Shown one piece after another: positions 47,930 to 60,369 of a stretch of DNA of 64,000 nucleotides; the stretch's first letter is position 1, and the number at the start of each line of letters is the position of its first letter. A program made the translations under genes and the position numbers. Under the pieces are notes generated by a model. The model did no database searches, was not told the DNA's origin, and saw nothing but the letters and a program-made list of their open reading frames with translations. This DNA is from Nissolia schottii (Eukaryota > Streptophyta > Magnoliopsida > Fabales > Fabaceae), in contig QANU01016879.1 of the NCBI GenBank assembly GCA_003254905.1, positions 25,720 through 89,719 of the forward strand. The letters are read 5' to 3'.

Positions 47930-48285
47930 AATAAGATCACTAAAAAAAAGGATGTTGTGATGGATGAGTGGGCATACCAGCATGGGTAAAAACATCAGTG
48001 TGAACATTATGGAGAAGTTTGGAGAGGGCCCTACACAGGAAAAAATTGTGGAAAATATACCGTATAAGATTGTTTGGACATAAGTAAAACAATAACCTCC
48101 ACAAGCCCATTAAGAAGATATGACATTGAAGGTTATGCCCCTTTGAAAAGGGGTATATGAGACTATTACAAAGGATTTAAATTATATGGGAATTCATAAA
48201 AATATGACACATGATTGAGCAAATGACAAGTGATATAATCCACGTAGCCGACCCCACTTGGAAGTAATAAGACTTTTTGTCATTT
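47930..48285 (+). mobile_element. LINE 3' fragment, opposite orientation
   Basis: The plus strand near 47950 encodes a degenerate version of the same LINE tail (Met-Leu-stop-Trp-Met-Ser-Gly-His-Thr), and near 48240 has the matching 3' end (GTAGCCGACCCCACTTGG). It is more decayed than its minus-strand neighbour. Confidence 0.65.
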
Positions 48286-50150
48286 GTTTGTTTATTTCTT
48301 TTTTCCTATAATATTGGTATAAAATTTATCCAACAATAAAGATTCCAAATAATCTTTTTTCTAGGGATCATATTGACAATGGAGATATGTTTTGTGAACC
48401 TGCTATAGGCTAGCTTCTCGTCAAATTAAATTTTGGTAGAAGTAGTTCCCCAAAATGACTGATGAACTAGAATCATAATACATGACATGGTACTAATCTC
48501 TCGCTTCCATTGCCTTTCTATCTCAGATTTGCTTTTGGATTAAAGAAGAAGTCTTAAAAATGATACGACTTGGAAGTAGTATATCATATCCTCCTAAACA
48601 GTGGGAGAGGAAGAAAAAAAGGCTAGTAAGGTTGGAGTAATTGAAATGTCAACGGAAATGATCCTGGTACCAATTAATTAAATTATAAAAGGGAATCTTG
48701 AATTTCTCCAAAAAAAAAAAACCACAAAAACCTTGAAAATAGAATTTGAAATATTCAAGTAGAAACCATTGTATATGCATGTCGTTAATAGTTAAATTTA
48801 TGAGTTATGACCATTCAGTGAAAGAGACTCTGCTACTATGTTAAAGACAAACCTCCCTCATGAATTTCCAATAATAAAAGGAAAAAACTTAGTTAAATAA
48901 AAAAGGCTGAAACTCAAGTTTGCAGGCTTAGAAGTAACCTGACTATTAAGGAACCTATGTTGAAAACAACTTTGTACATTTGTGTGTGTTTCGCTCTCCC
49001 CAGTTCTCCCAAATGAAATAATCTATTAGGTTTTATCAAACTAGAAATCGTGCTACTAGCACAGACTACAGATGCCTCTTTAAACAGTAAGGAGTAACGA
49101 CTAATGAGCAATCCTAGATCTCACCAAGGAATATATGTACAAGCATCTTCTCAGCTTGTCAATGTTAACCCCAAACCACAATGGCCAATGGAAGAATTAT
49201 CAAATGCAGATGACTGGCAGAAGCATAAATTCCAATTTCCAACATACAAGAGAAAAAGACATCTGATACACGTCTAGTTTTTGCCCCCTTTTAACTCCAG
49301 AAAGTATCAGGAACAATGATCATCACAAATTTAACAAGGGAAATTGTCAAATTCAATATTTTGGGAGAGTTGATTGAACATTTTGACAATACAATCCTTC
49401 GTGAAGTCAAATTACAAATAATAATTAAAAAAAAACAGTAAAACAAGGCATTATTGTCAAAACCAGTTTTGGTACAACAACTTGAAACCAAACACCCAGG
49501 AAAAGAACAGAAATGAAACAAAGCAAAAGTGTTAAGCAGCTCGATAGGATCCTATTCGACCTAGTGCTCACAATAAGATGCTAACATCTACCATGAGTCT
49601 TAGAGAGAGTTAAGATCAATGCTAATAGTTGAAGGAACCCTAGTTCCACACCATTTAGTTAATGTTGCATAATCATGTGTTCACTCCCATTTAACTAATA
49701 CATTCCTACTGCCCCAACTTTGAACAAGAAACTTTTGCAGCCAAAGTTAGTTGAATTTGAGATTTAGAGAAACCAAAGGACTTCTCCAAATTTTGAAATG
49801 TCAATGAAAATGTTCCTGGTACTAGTTAATTAAATTCTAGAAAGGGGTTCTCTCCAAAATCAAATAAAACCTTCAAAACAAATTTCGAAATATTCAAGTT
49901 GAAACCGTTCATATATGTATATCATTAATAGGTCACTCTGATTTAATCTTCAAATGATAACACCACAGACTATGAGGCTGAACTGAATACAGATAAACAA
50001 GTTTATAGCAAAACTGATTTATCACACTCTTTTCAACCCAATCAAACCTGAGGCAACAGCAGATAAACCAACAACTTAAGTCTGCAAAGCATATCTGAAA
50101 TTTCAAACAGATATGCTTCAGCTGTTGCTATCACAAGTGGTTCATTCATT

Positions 50151-53100
50151 TCACTGCATGTTCTCAAGATCAATGATCCTCCTCTCCAGCTGTGCATGTA
50201 AGAGTTACAGAGAAAAAAGAATAGAACATTAGAATATTTGAACTTCTTACTAATTCCTGATTTAGAAAGACTTGAAGGAAAGGTTTCGGCTCCTCTAAAG
50301 TGACGGGTTCACTTCAGATGGAAAAGTGAGGAGTTATATGAGAAAGTCAAGTAGAACTTAACAGCCTCATAATTTGCAATACATGTACACGTATTAAAAA
50401 TATTTTAGTATTGAGATTGCTCCAGTGCACATATATTGCATCCATCTAAAGACAAAATTGAAGTAACAGAGTCTGCTTCCTGATCAATCTGCATTCTTCA
50501 GATCACATGGAAAATGCAAGGAATGCACCCATCTCAAGCAACAAAACCATTACGTGTCTAAATTGTGTACATCAGCTCCTAAAAGTTTACCATTAGTTTT
50601 GATTCTTTTGAATAGAAAGCCATTAAAAAAATTCCCCTTCATCTTTTTTTTAAAAAGAAAGGAACTAATTTTATTACGAAGAGGTAATAAGTAAAAAAGA
50701 GAAATAAGAGCCGAATAAGATATATCCTCCAGACATTGAACTATGAGTAGACACAATAACAAAGACATCAATACAAAAGAACTCTCCAGTTCCTCTGATG
50801 TATACTACTGGGACTCTTTGGAAAAACCATGTACTGAATACCAAAGTGGGGTTTAGGACAAAAAAATTTCCTTATCTAAGCATTTCAATCCAGCAAGGCA
50901 CCCAAGAACAACATGAGCTTTGCCATCCTTTCTCTGTCTTAAGCCTCTGAATTAAACTGGAAAAAGAAAATGCTCCAATTTATGTGGAACTATCGAACCT
51001 TATATTACACCCATCTAAAATTTCAAAGAAAAATTAATGCCAATTCAGTGTTTCTCAATTTGATTCCTCTACTTCCAATCATCTCAATTTAGCAACAGTA
51101 GATCATTTTCAAGACCAACCAACAACATCCCCATTTATTTTCCCCATATATAAAAATGTGATAGCTGCGGAATGCAAATCATCAAGTAACAGTAGGCAAG
51201 GAACTCAATGACTTTTGACATAGAACTAACCAACATATAACTGAAGCACCTCAGACTTACGAAACTGGTTCATTAAAAGCTTTGCTGAAAATTTTATCTT
51301 AGAACAGAAGAATAGAGGCTATCTGACAGGCTGTAACCAAAGAGCTTTGACTCTTTTTTTCCACCTTACTTCTCCAAGTGTGGAAATCCAGCAAGGGTTG
51401 CTTGACACACAAGTATACAAATGCAATCATGTATCAACATTTAATAGCTACGAAAGGAAAAACAAAAGAGTGGAAGACAAAGGGGGAACGTCAAATCTAC
51501 AAGAGTGTAAAAGAATGGACAAATATAAAAGATCCTTTACAATAAAGATGGTGATCTGAATGTCACAAAGGGTTTATTTCATCGGTTTCCACCAATTATT
51601 CTCCAAATATAAATATCAAGCAAAGTACAACTGCTGTCGCCTAGACCTGAAATGATAAGGATGTACCTGTACAAGGGTTTCAAGTTTTCTCCTCAAATAG
51701 GAAAATTCATTCTTGATCCAATATAGAGCTCGGTAGCAACTGAAATGTCACAAGAAAATATATTGCTGATACAGTTAAAAAGCAGAGTTAAGCAAAAATC
51801 TAGGATGTCTAACAATAATGTCAATTGATCTCCCTATAGCAACCCCACCTCATGGGATAAAGGCTGCTTTGTTGTTCTTTGCTGCTATGCATATAGATAT
51901 AAACTAAAGTTGCATAACAGAGTTATCTTACTGATTCTTATCTTTCATGTCACAAACATAGAGGAGGTCAGCAGATGCACGCCTGACACCCTCTGCACCA
52001 ACACTGCAACAAGTGAGGAAAACGTAATGACTCATCCATCAGGTTATAAACTCAGCTCATTACCACTGATGTGGTATAAAATGCATATCAACTAACAAGA
52101 TTAACATTTGTTTTGATATGAAAGAGAAAGAACCCACAGATGTTCCATAGGCCAGTAACTACAACCATGAATATACAGTGGATTTATTTTGGATATTACT
52201 TCCGAGTGGCACTTAAAAAATGGGGACAACACAAATGAAACAAAAGAACCCTCAGAGACACTTGACATATCTTTTGACCCCTTAAACAGAGGATGCCTTG
52301 TCAACAATCATCAAAGAAAGTTAAGTTTTGACAATGTAAAATGTCAGAAACGCGAAGCGTTTAATCCGATGTACAACATACTAAAAGAAAGTTTTGTCCA
52401 TATATTTTAATAATTTACTAGGTCAAATAATTGAAGAAAATCAAATATGTAAGTAAGCTCTGAAAAGTTTCTAGTATTATTATCAGAACATATTGTGGTG
52501 ACAATAACTATTTCAGTGTTGTTTTTTTTTTTTTTTTCTAAATTACAAACAGATAAGTCTCAAGGAAATCCAGTAAATACAAATAATCAATAAATTTCCA
52601 TTTTGACCAAAAAAAAATAAAACAGATTCAATAAATCAATTTACTGTGGCTTAAAGCAAAGCTACATGTTACCTCGTGGTTCTTGCATATAGTTCACGAG
52701 CAAGAACATGAACCTTCTGAAAATCAACCTGCTGCTGGTAGCTGTAAACCAGGCCACTGAATCAAAATTCGAGAACAGCATCACAGAAAATTCCTATAAA
52801 TTGAAACTTAGAAATTGAAACCAAACAAAAAAAGAATACCGATAGCAAATTAAAGTCAATTGCTACATTACATTTGATCCGTTAAAGATGAGAACAAGCC
52901 AACGCAAGCGACGTAGAACTTAGTAACTGCTCTCACAACATAATCCCGTCCAATAACCTCCTTCATGTACTGCAGTTCACAAAACTGCTCATTCACAATC
53001 CCCTGCGCAAACAAAAATTGGCGCCAAAAAGCAAACAAACACAGAAAACATCAATTAACCGCAATCAATTCAAAGATCACAGTTCAAAAAAATAAAAATA

Positions 53101-53270
53101 AAAATAAAAACTCGCAGTTTAAATCTTAATCAAGACTAGCAGATGTAAAATGCAGAGTCAAAAAAAAAAAAAATCAATGTGAGTGATGAGTGAGGTATTG
53201 AGGCGCGTACCTCGTCGTGCATGGACTGGACGAAGCAGCGAAGACAGTGTCGCTGACCAGGAAGAGCCAT
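50151..53270 (-). CDS. Divergent histidine-phosphotransfer (HPt)-like protein, gene 1
   Basis: Six exons (53211-53270, 52872-53002, 52673-52756, 51932-52003, 51667-51739, 50151-50189) give 152 aa, the length of plant AHP phosphotransfer proteins. The N-terminal helix (FVQSMHDEGIVNEQFCEL) and C-terminal helix (YRALYWIKNEFSYLRRKLET) match AHP positions, and the exon layout is AHP-like. At the phosphorylation site, canonical VHQLKGSSSSIGA aligns without gaps to ARELYARTTSVGA, so His is replaced by Arg and the Lys-Gly pair is lost. AHPs relay phosphate from cytokinin receptors to nuclear response regulators; pseudo-HPts such as Arabidopsis AHP6 (His to Asn) inhibit the relay. By analogy this protein cannot carry phosphate; whether it binds the same partners is unknown. 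Splice sites and frame are all intact. Confidence 0.82.
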
Positions 53271-54712
53271 TTTGACTTTGACCAAATACACGCAGAGAGA
53301 GAGAAAGTTGAAAGTGGAGAGTGAGAGTGAGAGTGAGAGTGGGAAGAGAAAGAACAAAGAGAAGGTGCGTGGAGTGGGAAGAAGCGCATGGTGGAAGCTT
53401 TTGGGTTTTTCCGTTTCGATGGGGGGAAAAGATGAGGTAAGGTTGTGGTGCGGTGTCTCTTCCTGGCCAAAGTTCCATGGCACTTGGCATTCGCTTATTT
53501 TTTATCTTCTTCCACTTTTGCACACGGGTGCTTGCTAAAACTGCACATGTGCCATTTACCCACTTTTTGTTTTCTTTGGAAGGATGAAATTCCTCTGTTT
53601 TTCTGTTCTGTTGCTTTTTCATGTTTATTACTGGTTACACCCGCGCACGGCTGAAAAATATTTTTTTAAGTTTTATAAAATTATTAAAATTTTAAATTTT
53701 AAAAAATAATGATCATATAAAAAATTATATATATGTAATAGATTTTACTATTAATTAATATTATTTATTTTATTTTGATCATCCATTTCTTGACTCTTCG
53801 TCTTTAAATATTCTCTCAATTTTAATATTTTATTTTATTTTTGTTATGTTATCTTTTTGGTTGGGAGATCAATAATACTAATAATTATTGCGTAAGATGA
53901 AAGAAAACTAATAACATTTTTAAGTGAGCAATAGTTTTCACATGACATTTTTATAAATTTCACTATTTAAAATTATGTTGCTAAAAGTTTAGTTTTGTTT
54001 TATGTTATTTTATTTTACTGTATTTCTCTTCACCATTCTATTTTTGGCTTTTCTTCTCTATGATTAACTCATGACTCTATACATATTATAATATTTTAAA
54101 TTTTAAATTTTAAATTTTTAAGATTATCCTTAGTTAAAAGATTAATCATACTAATAATTATTAAAAGTAAACAAAATAATTTTACCATCATATATAAGTA
54201 AAAATATTATAATATAATTGGTACTTAAATACTGAAATATATTTTGAACATATAAATTTATAGAATTCAACCATATATTTGTATGTAATATATTTGAATT
54301 TTTTTAATTAAACTATTTATTTAAAACCAAAAAGGCATCAAATCAAAATATTATCAAAATTATGTAAAAAAGTTATTATCAAAATTATGTCTCATAATTA
54401 TTAAGTTTTAAGTATTAATATTATTATGATACTTTATTAATTATAGATATATTTAAATTAAATTATTTTATACTAAAAATAAATTAATTCAATTATAAAT
54501 ATAAGCAAAATACATAACCATGAAATTAAATATTCATGGTAAAAAAATAAATTCAAATATCTATAAAAATGTATTTTTCTTAATTTATATTTTTAAATAC
54601 TTATAATGTGTAATATTTTTTTCAATTTCTATTTCTTAAATACTTTAACGTCGCTGAATTTCGAACTCGCAACAACACTACACCTAGAGTCATTGCATCA
54701 CCACTCTTTGTG
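53271..54712. other. HPt-like gene 1 promoter and AT-rich intergenic region
   Basis: 53271-53480 is the likely leader, with a GAGAGT tandem run (53315-53340) that reads as a CT-rich leader on the coding strand. 53650-54640 is extremely AT-rich and shows no feature. Confidence 0.5.
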
Positions 54713-55140
54713 TCAGTCCTTTACCTGCTTTGATTCCTCATTGAAATCTTCCTCATCCTTCAAAATTGTCTCAAGGCGCTTTGGCCTAGGACCCTCATGC
54801 CGAGGAGGGAACCCTGAAACATGACCAAAGGGCCCCACCTCAGAATTGTGCGACATAATAAGGCAATCTCTCTTTTGATGGGCGACAAGCAACGTACTCT
54901 TCCTTGTCGTTTTGCTTATGCATAGCCCCTGATGTGCTGCTAGAATCGCTCGGTATGGAACAAGGACTAGAACCTCATGAATGATCCTCTCTAATAAGTC
55001 GAGGTTTAGGTCATCAAGCAAGATCGAGAACTCATAACATGATCCTGGTGATATAGGGGGGTCTGGAGATGTAAACCCAGGTGAAACTACAGGTGGCGGA
55101 GCTAGATTCAAGGTAGGAACAGGAACTATAGCTAGAGAAG
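54713..55140 (-). pseudogene. Unrecognised ORF beside LTR C, possible gene fragment
   Basis: A minus-strand open frame of about 140 codons, without a good ATG start, encodes a Pro-rich N-terminal part (APPPVVSPGFTSPDPPISPG) and a charged C-terminal part (PRPKRLETILKDEEDF). Its GC content and codon pattern stand out from the AT-rich DNA on the left. It abuts the inverted LTR at about 55183, so it may be the retroelement's internal leader or a host gene fragment cut by the insertion. Function not recognised. Confidence 0.3.
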
Positions 55141-55182
55141 GAGTGAGAGTAACTACTAATAGAGCATCATCATCATGGTGAT

Positions 55183-56990
55183 TGTGACAGTTCCAATGAC
55201 AGGATTAATGGTGGTGGTGGTCCTCAGGGACTGCACCCTGGGAACGCCCTGTTGACTCGTTATAAGAACCTAGAACCATAAGCGAGCGGGGGATGAGAAT
55301 TGGTATTCTTAGCGGGGTAACCTAAGAGGAATAGTAGTTTAAACTTGCTTATTGTTTCGCCGCTCGGGAGATCTTTAGGTGATATGCATAAAATAAAAGT
55401 TTTTCTTGTTCCTAAATATTTTAAACTAGTCTCGAACGACTTTATCCTAATTTACTAAGTGAGAGGAGAGGGAAACTTGAAACAACTAATCACATAAGCA
55501 CTAGATTTGACTAACTTAATTCTTTGTGGAAGACATCCCTTTTATACCCATTAGAAAAGCTTTCCATCGAGGTAAAATCTTCTTAATTTGTATTGAATTC
55601 AAACCAGTGGGTGCGACCCACAAACACATTTGGTATAAAAGACCAACTCTAGTTATGGCTTGTGAGGTGTCTGACTCGAGAGTCAGACAAAGGGGAAGGA
55701 TAAATCATCTCGAGTTGTGGACGTCTTCTTATAGGACAAAGTATGAGTAACATCAACTCGAGTTATGGATGACGTTTCACTGACGAACTAACTTATTATC
55801 TTAACTAATGGTTAACCGAACTAGAGGTCATCATCAACTTAAGTTGTGATTGACGATCCCCAACGAAGTGACCTGTTTTTTTCACTAAGGGTTAAATGAA
55901 ATAGAGGTAATCATCAACTCGAGACGTGGCTGATGATTCCTCGATGGACTGACATGATATCTTAGTTTAATCTTCACCTTTGACCTTTAATAACTCGTCT
56001 TGACTTATGCATAAAACTTAATATAAAAACCTAATCTATACATGTACACAACAGGTACCAAATTATCATGAACAAGTATACACAGTCAAACAAGAAACTA
56101 ACATCATCACATATAGCAGCAATACTCAATCCCACCTAATTAAAGGGAGTTAGATATATTGATCGATCACCTTGCTTACAATAAGTGACTGAGAAAAACA
56201 GTTTCAGGTTTGGGTCAAAGTGGCCTAATACCCTCAGCTGCGTGCCCTCGTGACGTAACTCGCACTAATTACTTTACCTAGATTAGCGTGTTTGATGGCA
56301 TGGCTGAGAGTTACTCTAGCGTTTTCCTCTTGTCCCTTGCTGGTGTTAGGCTCTATACACAAGAAGCAAACACATTTTTTCTTCAAAAGGATTTTAACCC
56401 CCAAAGTTTTATAGAATTCCTTTCCCTAAAAATTCACCTGGTTATTCACTAAAGCATCGTACCTTCTGCAGAGGTAGTTTTTATTTGTCATAAAGAACCT
56501 TGGGCTCTACCCTGGGGTTTTCGATAGTCCCTAATTCAATTTTTTGGAAATTAAAATCCAAGTCTTGACCAAATTTTTTGCATACCCAAAATGCCCTTAA
56601 TGTCTCGAAAATACCGTTTTAGCTCTTTTTACTCATAAAACTCATAAAAAACCAGAGATTGTGAAACTTAGTACCCCCACTCAATTTTTCGCGAAGATTT
56701 AAAAAATGGGATTAGTTTTTCAAAACAAAATTTTATTCCCATAATTTATGTGTTGGCCGAGTCCCAAACCATATAAATTGACAACTATTAAGCTGTCCAT
56801 TCAAGACTATAGCTTGAATTTTTCCTAAGCCAACTTTCACAAACAAAATTTATACCAAACCAACCTCAATTCTAACAATATTAGTCAACAACATATATAT
56901 CAAAAATAACTATTCTAACAATAAATCAATCAATTCAAACATAATTTTTTTAAGCCTTATCTTCAAACCCTTTGAACTCGGAGCAAGGAA
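55183..56990 (-). mobile_element. Third gypsy-type LTR (LTR C), inverted
   Basis: The minus strand carries the block seen in LTR A near 2400-2450 (CTCATCCCCC, then TATGGTTCTAGG) at 55260-55300. It also carries a section at 56500-56720 similar to 880-1140 of LTR A. The left end is placed at TGTGACAG (55183), by analogy with the inverted terminus; the right end is approximate. No gag-pol is attached. Confidence 0.5.
55690..55945. repeat. Tandem repeat of about 80 bp inside LTR C
   Basis: CATCAACTCGAGTTATGG-like units recur at about 55751, 55832 and 55912, spaced 80-81 bp, with a weaker related unit near 55707. Each is centred on a palindromic CTCGAG or a variant of it. Confidence 0.7.
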
Positions 56991-57109
56991 ACTCACGTAA
57001 AATCTCAAAGACTTGATGATAGAAACTTGAGAAAATATGATGGCGAGACTTCGGATTTTATGGCAAGGAATCTGTGATGATCTTGGCTAGATGATGATTT
57101 CGTAACAGT

Positions 57110-57970
57110 AAAGTTAGGGTGACGGAGATAGTGTGATGAAAATGATGAAGATGAACATTATGCCTAACTTTTTCGCAAGAAAATCAGATTTTATTGAGCC
57201 TTTCATATTCAATAAGTAGCACTTTCCATTGATGTAAATTCTCATTGAGGTTGGTCTTGCATACTTTCCCCTACTTTGTTTGGAAGTGTTGTTGTCTATC
57301 TTCAAAATTATGCCAATTATGTTTCCAATTTCCCAAACCATATCTGAGTGATAGTATTCAATTTCAAGGTCTGGTAACCTTACTTAGGCTGCAATTTTGT
57401 CGATGTTTGTTGTTTGTGGGTCGAACTCAGGTTCCTAGGAATGGATTGCAAGATAGTTATCAAATATTGTCCCTTGTTCTCCTTCCATGAAAAATTTGCA
57501 ATCTTCATCCGCATAGAACATAACAAGGAAGAAATCTTGACCTAAATCCACCACATCTATACCTCCTTTGCGAGCCTACATGGTGTCGAGTTTCCGTTTC
57601 AGAACAGGGTAGTTGATTCGTCTCCCAAGCACTTTGATGATTAATGAATCCGTCAATAGTTGTTTGAATTTCCTCATAGTTACTTCATTTGCAATGATAT
57701 TGTAGAAGCCATACTCTCATTTCTAGACTTCTAAAGTGGGGGTCAGGTCCTTCTTTCTTTGCACAATTCTAGCCTCTTCATCCAGTTCTTGGAGGTCCTC
57801 TTCATCATCTTCCATGTTCTCGTTCATGGTTGAGTAATTTTAGAAATTCTATGGCGATGCCAAGGTTTTGTTTTTGACAAAGTCAGCAAAGGTTTTTCCT
57901 AGCCTTACGTAGTCTTTAGGCTCTTCATCATGCACCCAATCCTTGTCTCTCACAATTTGTTAAGATGTGC
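57110..57970 (-). pseudogene. LINE ORF1 remnant (DUF4283-type)
   Basis: With several in-frame stops and at least one shift, the minus strand encodes pieces of a plant LINE ORF1. They include LIIKVLGRRINYPVLKRKLD, FFLVMFYADEDCKFF, and, at 57245-57345, MVWEIGNIIGIILKIDNNTS followed by KQSRGKYARP. The order and wording match the DUF4283 nucleic-acid-binding domain that precedes the zinc knuckle in plant LINEs. It cannot make a full protein. Confidence 0.7.
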
Positions 57971-60039
57971 CTGTAAACAACCCATCTCCTTCTTTTCTCA
58001 CTTTTTTTTTACTCCTGTGCAATTGGTCAAGCCCTTACGATGAGCTAGGAGCCATTGTATCCATAGGAGAAGAACAGAGCTCTCCGACTCTCTCCCTTAT
58101 TTTTTTTTTTTTTAAAGAACACTTTTTTATTTTGTCATCAAACATTGTTTATTTTTGTTTGTCTGATACACACAGAGGGTCAATGCCCAAAACATTATTT
58201 GTTATTAAACTACTAGAAAATTGGCATGCCCCAAGGGGGATTCAAGATGAGAAAACAATTAAATTCATGTTGTGTATAGAGGTTATAGAGATAGAGAATA
58301 GCTATTTATAGAGATAGAAATAGCGATAGGAGCATAAATGAAAAGATTAGAGAAGTGACCAAGACACAGTTAAAAGTTTAAAACAGTTCAGCCTTTTAAA
58401 CAGGAGTAAGATATGGGGATGTTTGGGTCTCTTGTTTTTTTTCTTATCAATAAAGGTCATTTTTACTCTAAGGCAACATTTGTCTACTGAGACATGACAG
58501 AAATACAATGACACAAACACAAAAATCATGTTTGTTAACTAAGATAGGAATAAAAATTTGTATCTCAAGACAAATTTTTGTATTATATCGTTCTGGCGTT
58601 TTTGGTTGGGCTTTACATCCCCCATGATATAAAACAGAATGCATTGGGGTGGGCCATACCTTGTTCCAAATTTCGTTGGTGGCCCATTTCTCTTTTATTC
58701 ATGGACAAGTGTCCTCATCCTGACCCAAATGAAGCATCTTCACTATCTGTATGCAGCTAAGACCCAAAAAATAAAAGGTTTTGGTCATGAAGAAAAACTA
58801 AATATAGATCCAGCTCCTTTCTCATTGCAGAGCTACTATCAATTGCCCCATTCATGCTGATTTGAGATTTTTTCTTTATCTATTTAGCATTTTCTTTTGT
58901 CTACAACGTTATTAAGCAATTAAAACAAAACTGATCATAGACGATCTCTCCTACCTTAGTGTTACAAAATTTTTAGTTCAAATTCTTATTTTGTTTAATG
59001 AAATTTTTATGCAATGTTTAATAGATAAAAAAAAAGTCCTAACTAATATAGGCAAACGTAGTCATTGATTTTGTTAATTTCAAAGTCTAAAAAAAGTCAT
59101 GTATCCGATGTTCACCCATAGTTAGAAACTTTAAGTGTGCACCTTGTTTTCATAGGGTGAAATGCATTTTGGACCATTCATTATGGTGCAAACTTGATCA
59201 AATGACTGTAAATCACATACAGGGATACTTAAATTATTTTATTTTTCTTTAGTAGGGAGTGATTGGATAAAGTTGACACTTCTGGCCATGGTATAGTGCG
59301 CTTAATCATATATATTACTCAAAGTTATGAGTTTTTTTGTTCATTTTGTACACTGGCACTGAAAAATTAACACGAAGGTATGCAACAAGGATAGACTGCA
59401 TGTACTTTTGTGAAGTATAAATGTTATGTTTAAAACTTTTTTAAAATAGGTTATTTATATTTATTTTGATGCGAGACAATGTATTAACACACTTATTAAT
59501 TATTCAATGAAAAATTTGTGAATTATATGTAAATTTCATTAATAATAAATGAATATGAGTTGATATTGCGTCTCACACTAAAATAAATATAAATGACATC
59601 ATTTGCTAAAAATAAATAAATAAAACAAGGGCAAAACATCCTCCACGTATACACGTAGGAGGAAACTTAGATTAGTATTCCATCATGAGATCCACTCATG
59701 TTGAACTTGATCATCACCACGTATAAACCCTTGGTTTTATAAATTAAGCACATGAATGAAGAATCTTATTTAGTTTATTCCACTTTCTTTAACCCAATAA
59801 TTATGTACTCCGCATCACACATATAACCTAATTGCGTCTTATATACGCAAAATCGACCTAAGAAAATTAGAATGCGCCTACCTCCACATTCAATCTAGAG
59901 CTAGAAAATAGTACTGCATTTTATGAATAGATTAATTAGTTTAATTTTTATCAATAAATATCAGCCCTACTTGTGTGGAAACTATAATTAAAAGAGTGTG
60001 CTTTGACAGTGCACATATTGTAGGTAGGTGGCCTTTAAC
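57971..60039. other. AT-rich intergenic region, no gene seen
   Basis: Contains T runs (near 58101) and no frame with family features. It could include diverged retroelement sequence that I do not recognise. Confidence 0.5.
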
Positions 60040-60366
60040 TGCTACGATTCGACAGGTTTTAAAACGTTTTCTTACACACACACATAATTTGTAAGTTGGA
60101 ACCTTAGGTTTCACACTTGATCAGAACAATTTTTCACAAACTCCATGGGAGAGAGCTTCTCAGCAGAGCAAAACGAAAGAAAAAGGAAAAAGAAGAATTC
60201 TTGAACTGAATGTTCTACTCAATCATCATAGCAGTATGTACAAAAGTATTTATAGTAAGCCTTGAGTTAATTACAAGGGTGAACAACAACCCAACGACAA
60301 GCTAACTACATAAACTATTCTAACAAACTAACCGCCTAACGGAAGTTTAAATATATGGTAATACCC
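60040..60366 (-). mobile_element. Probable 3' LTR of a Ty1-copia element
   Basis: On the minus strand a polypurine tract (GAGGGGGG, about 60363-60370) follows the pol frame, and then comes non-coding DNA with TATAAATA (60247-60254). A TGTTAGAATAG, the usual copia LTR start, sits about 40 bp inside, so the exact boundary is uncertain (60325 or 60366). The lower end is a guess. Confidence 0.5.
60247..60254 (-). promoter_or_regulatory. TATA box in the copia LTR
   Basis: TATAAATA on the minus strand, in the position expected for LTR transcription. Confidence 0.45.
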
Positions 60367-60369
60367 CCC

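Larger units (their letters stand above)
41934..50150. other. Long intergenic region between the HPt-like genes
   Basis: About 8.2 kb, AT-rich, with small repeats only: an Au-type SINE (43441-43635), a possible second SINE (about 43985-44195) and two LINE tails (47345-47880, 47930-48285). No coding frame longer than about 110 codons, and none with recognisable family features. Nearer 50150 it is the 3' flank of HPt-like gene 1; nearer 41934 the promoter of HPt-like gene 2. Confidence 0.55.

Noticed and set aside
37641-50000. Search for a third HPt-like gene between the two found
   Set aside because: No further set of exons with the 60/72/39-nt pattern or the conserved helices was seen in 42-50 kb; the region holds only small repeats.
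53136-53622. Overlapping frames of up to 154 codons around HPt-like exon 1
   Set aside because: They come from a CT-rich leader and simple repeats; only the 60-nt exon 53211-53270 fits a spliced gene model.
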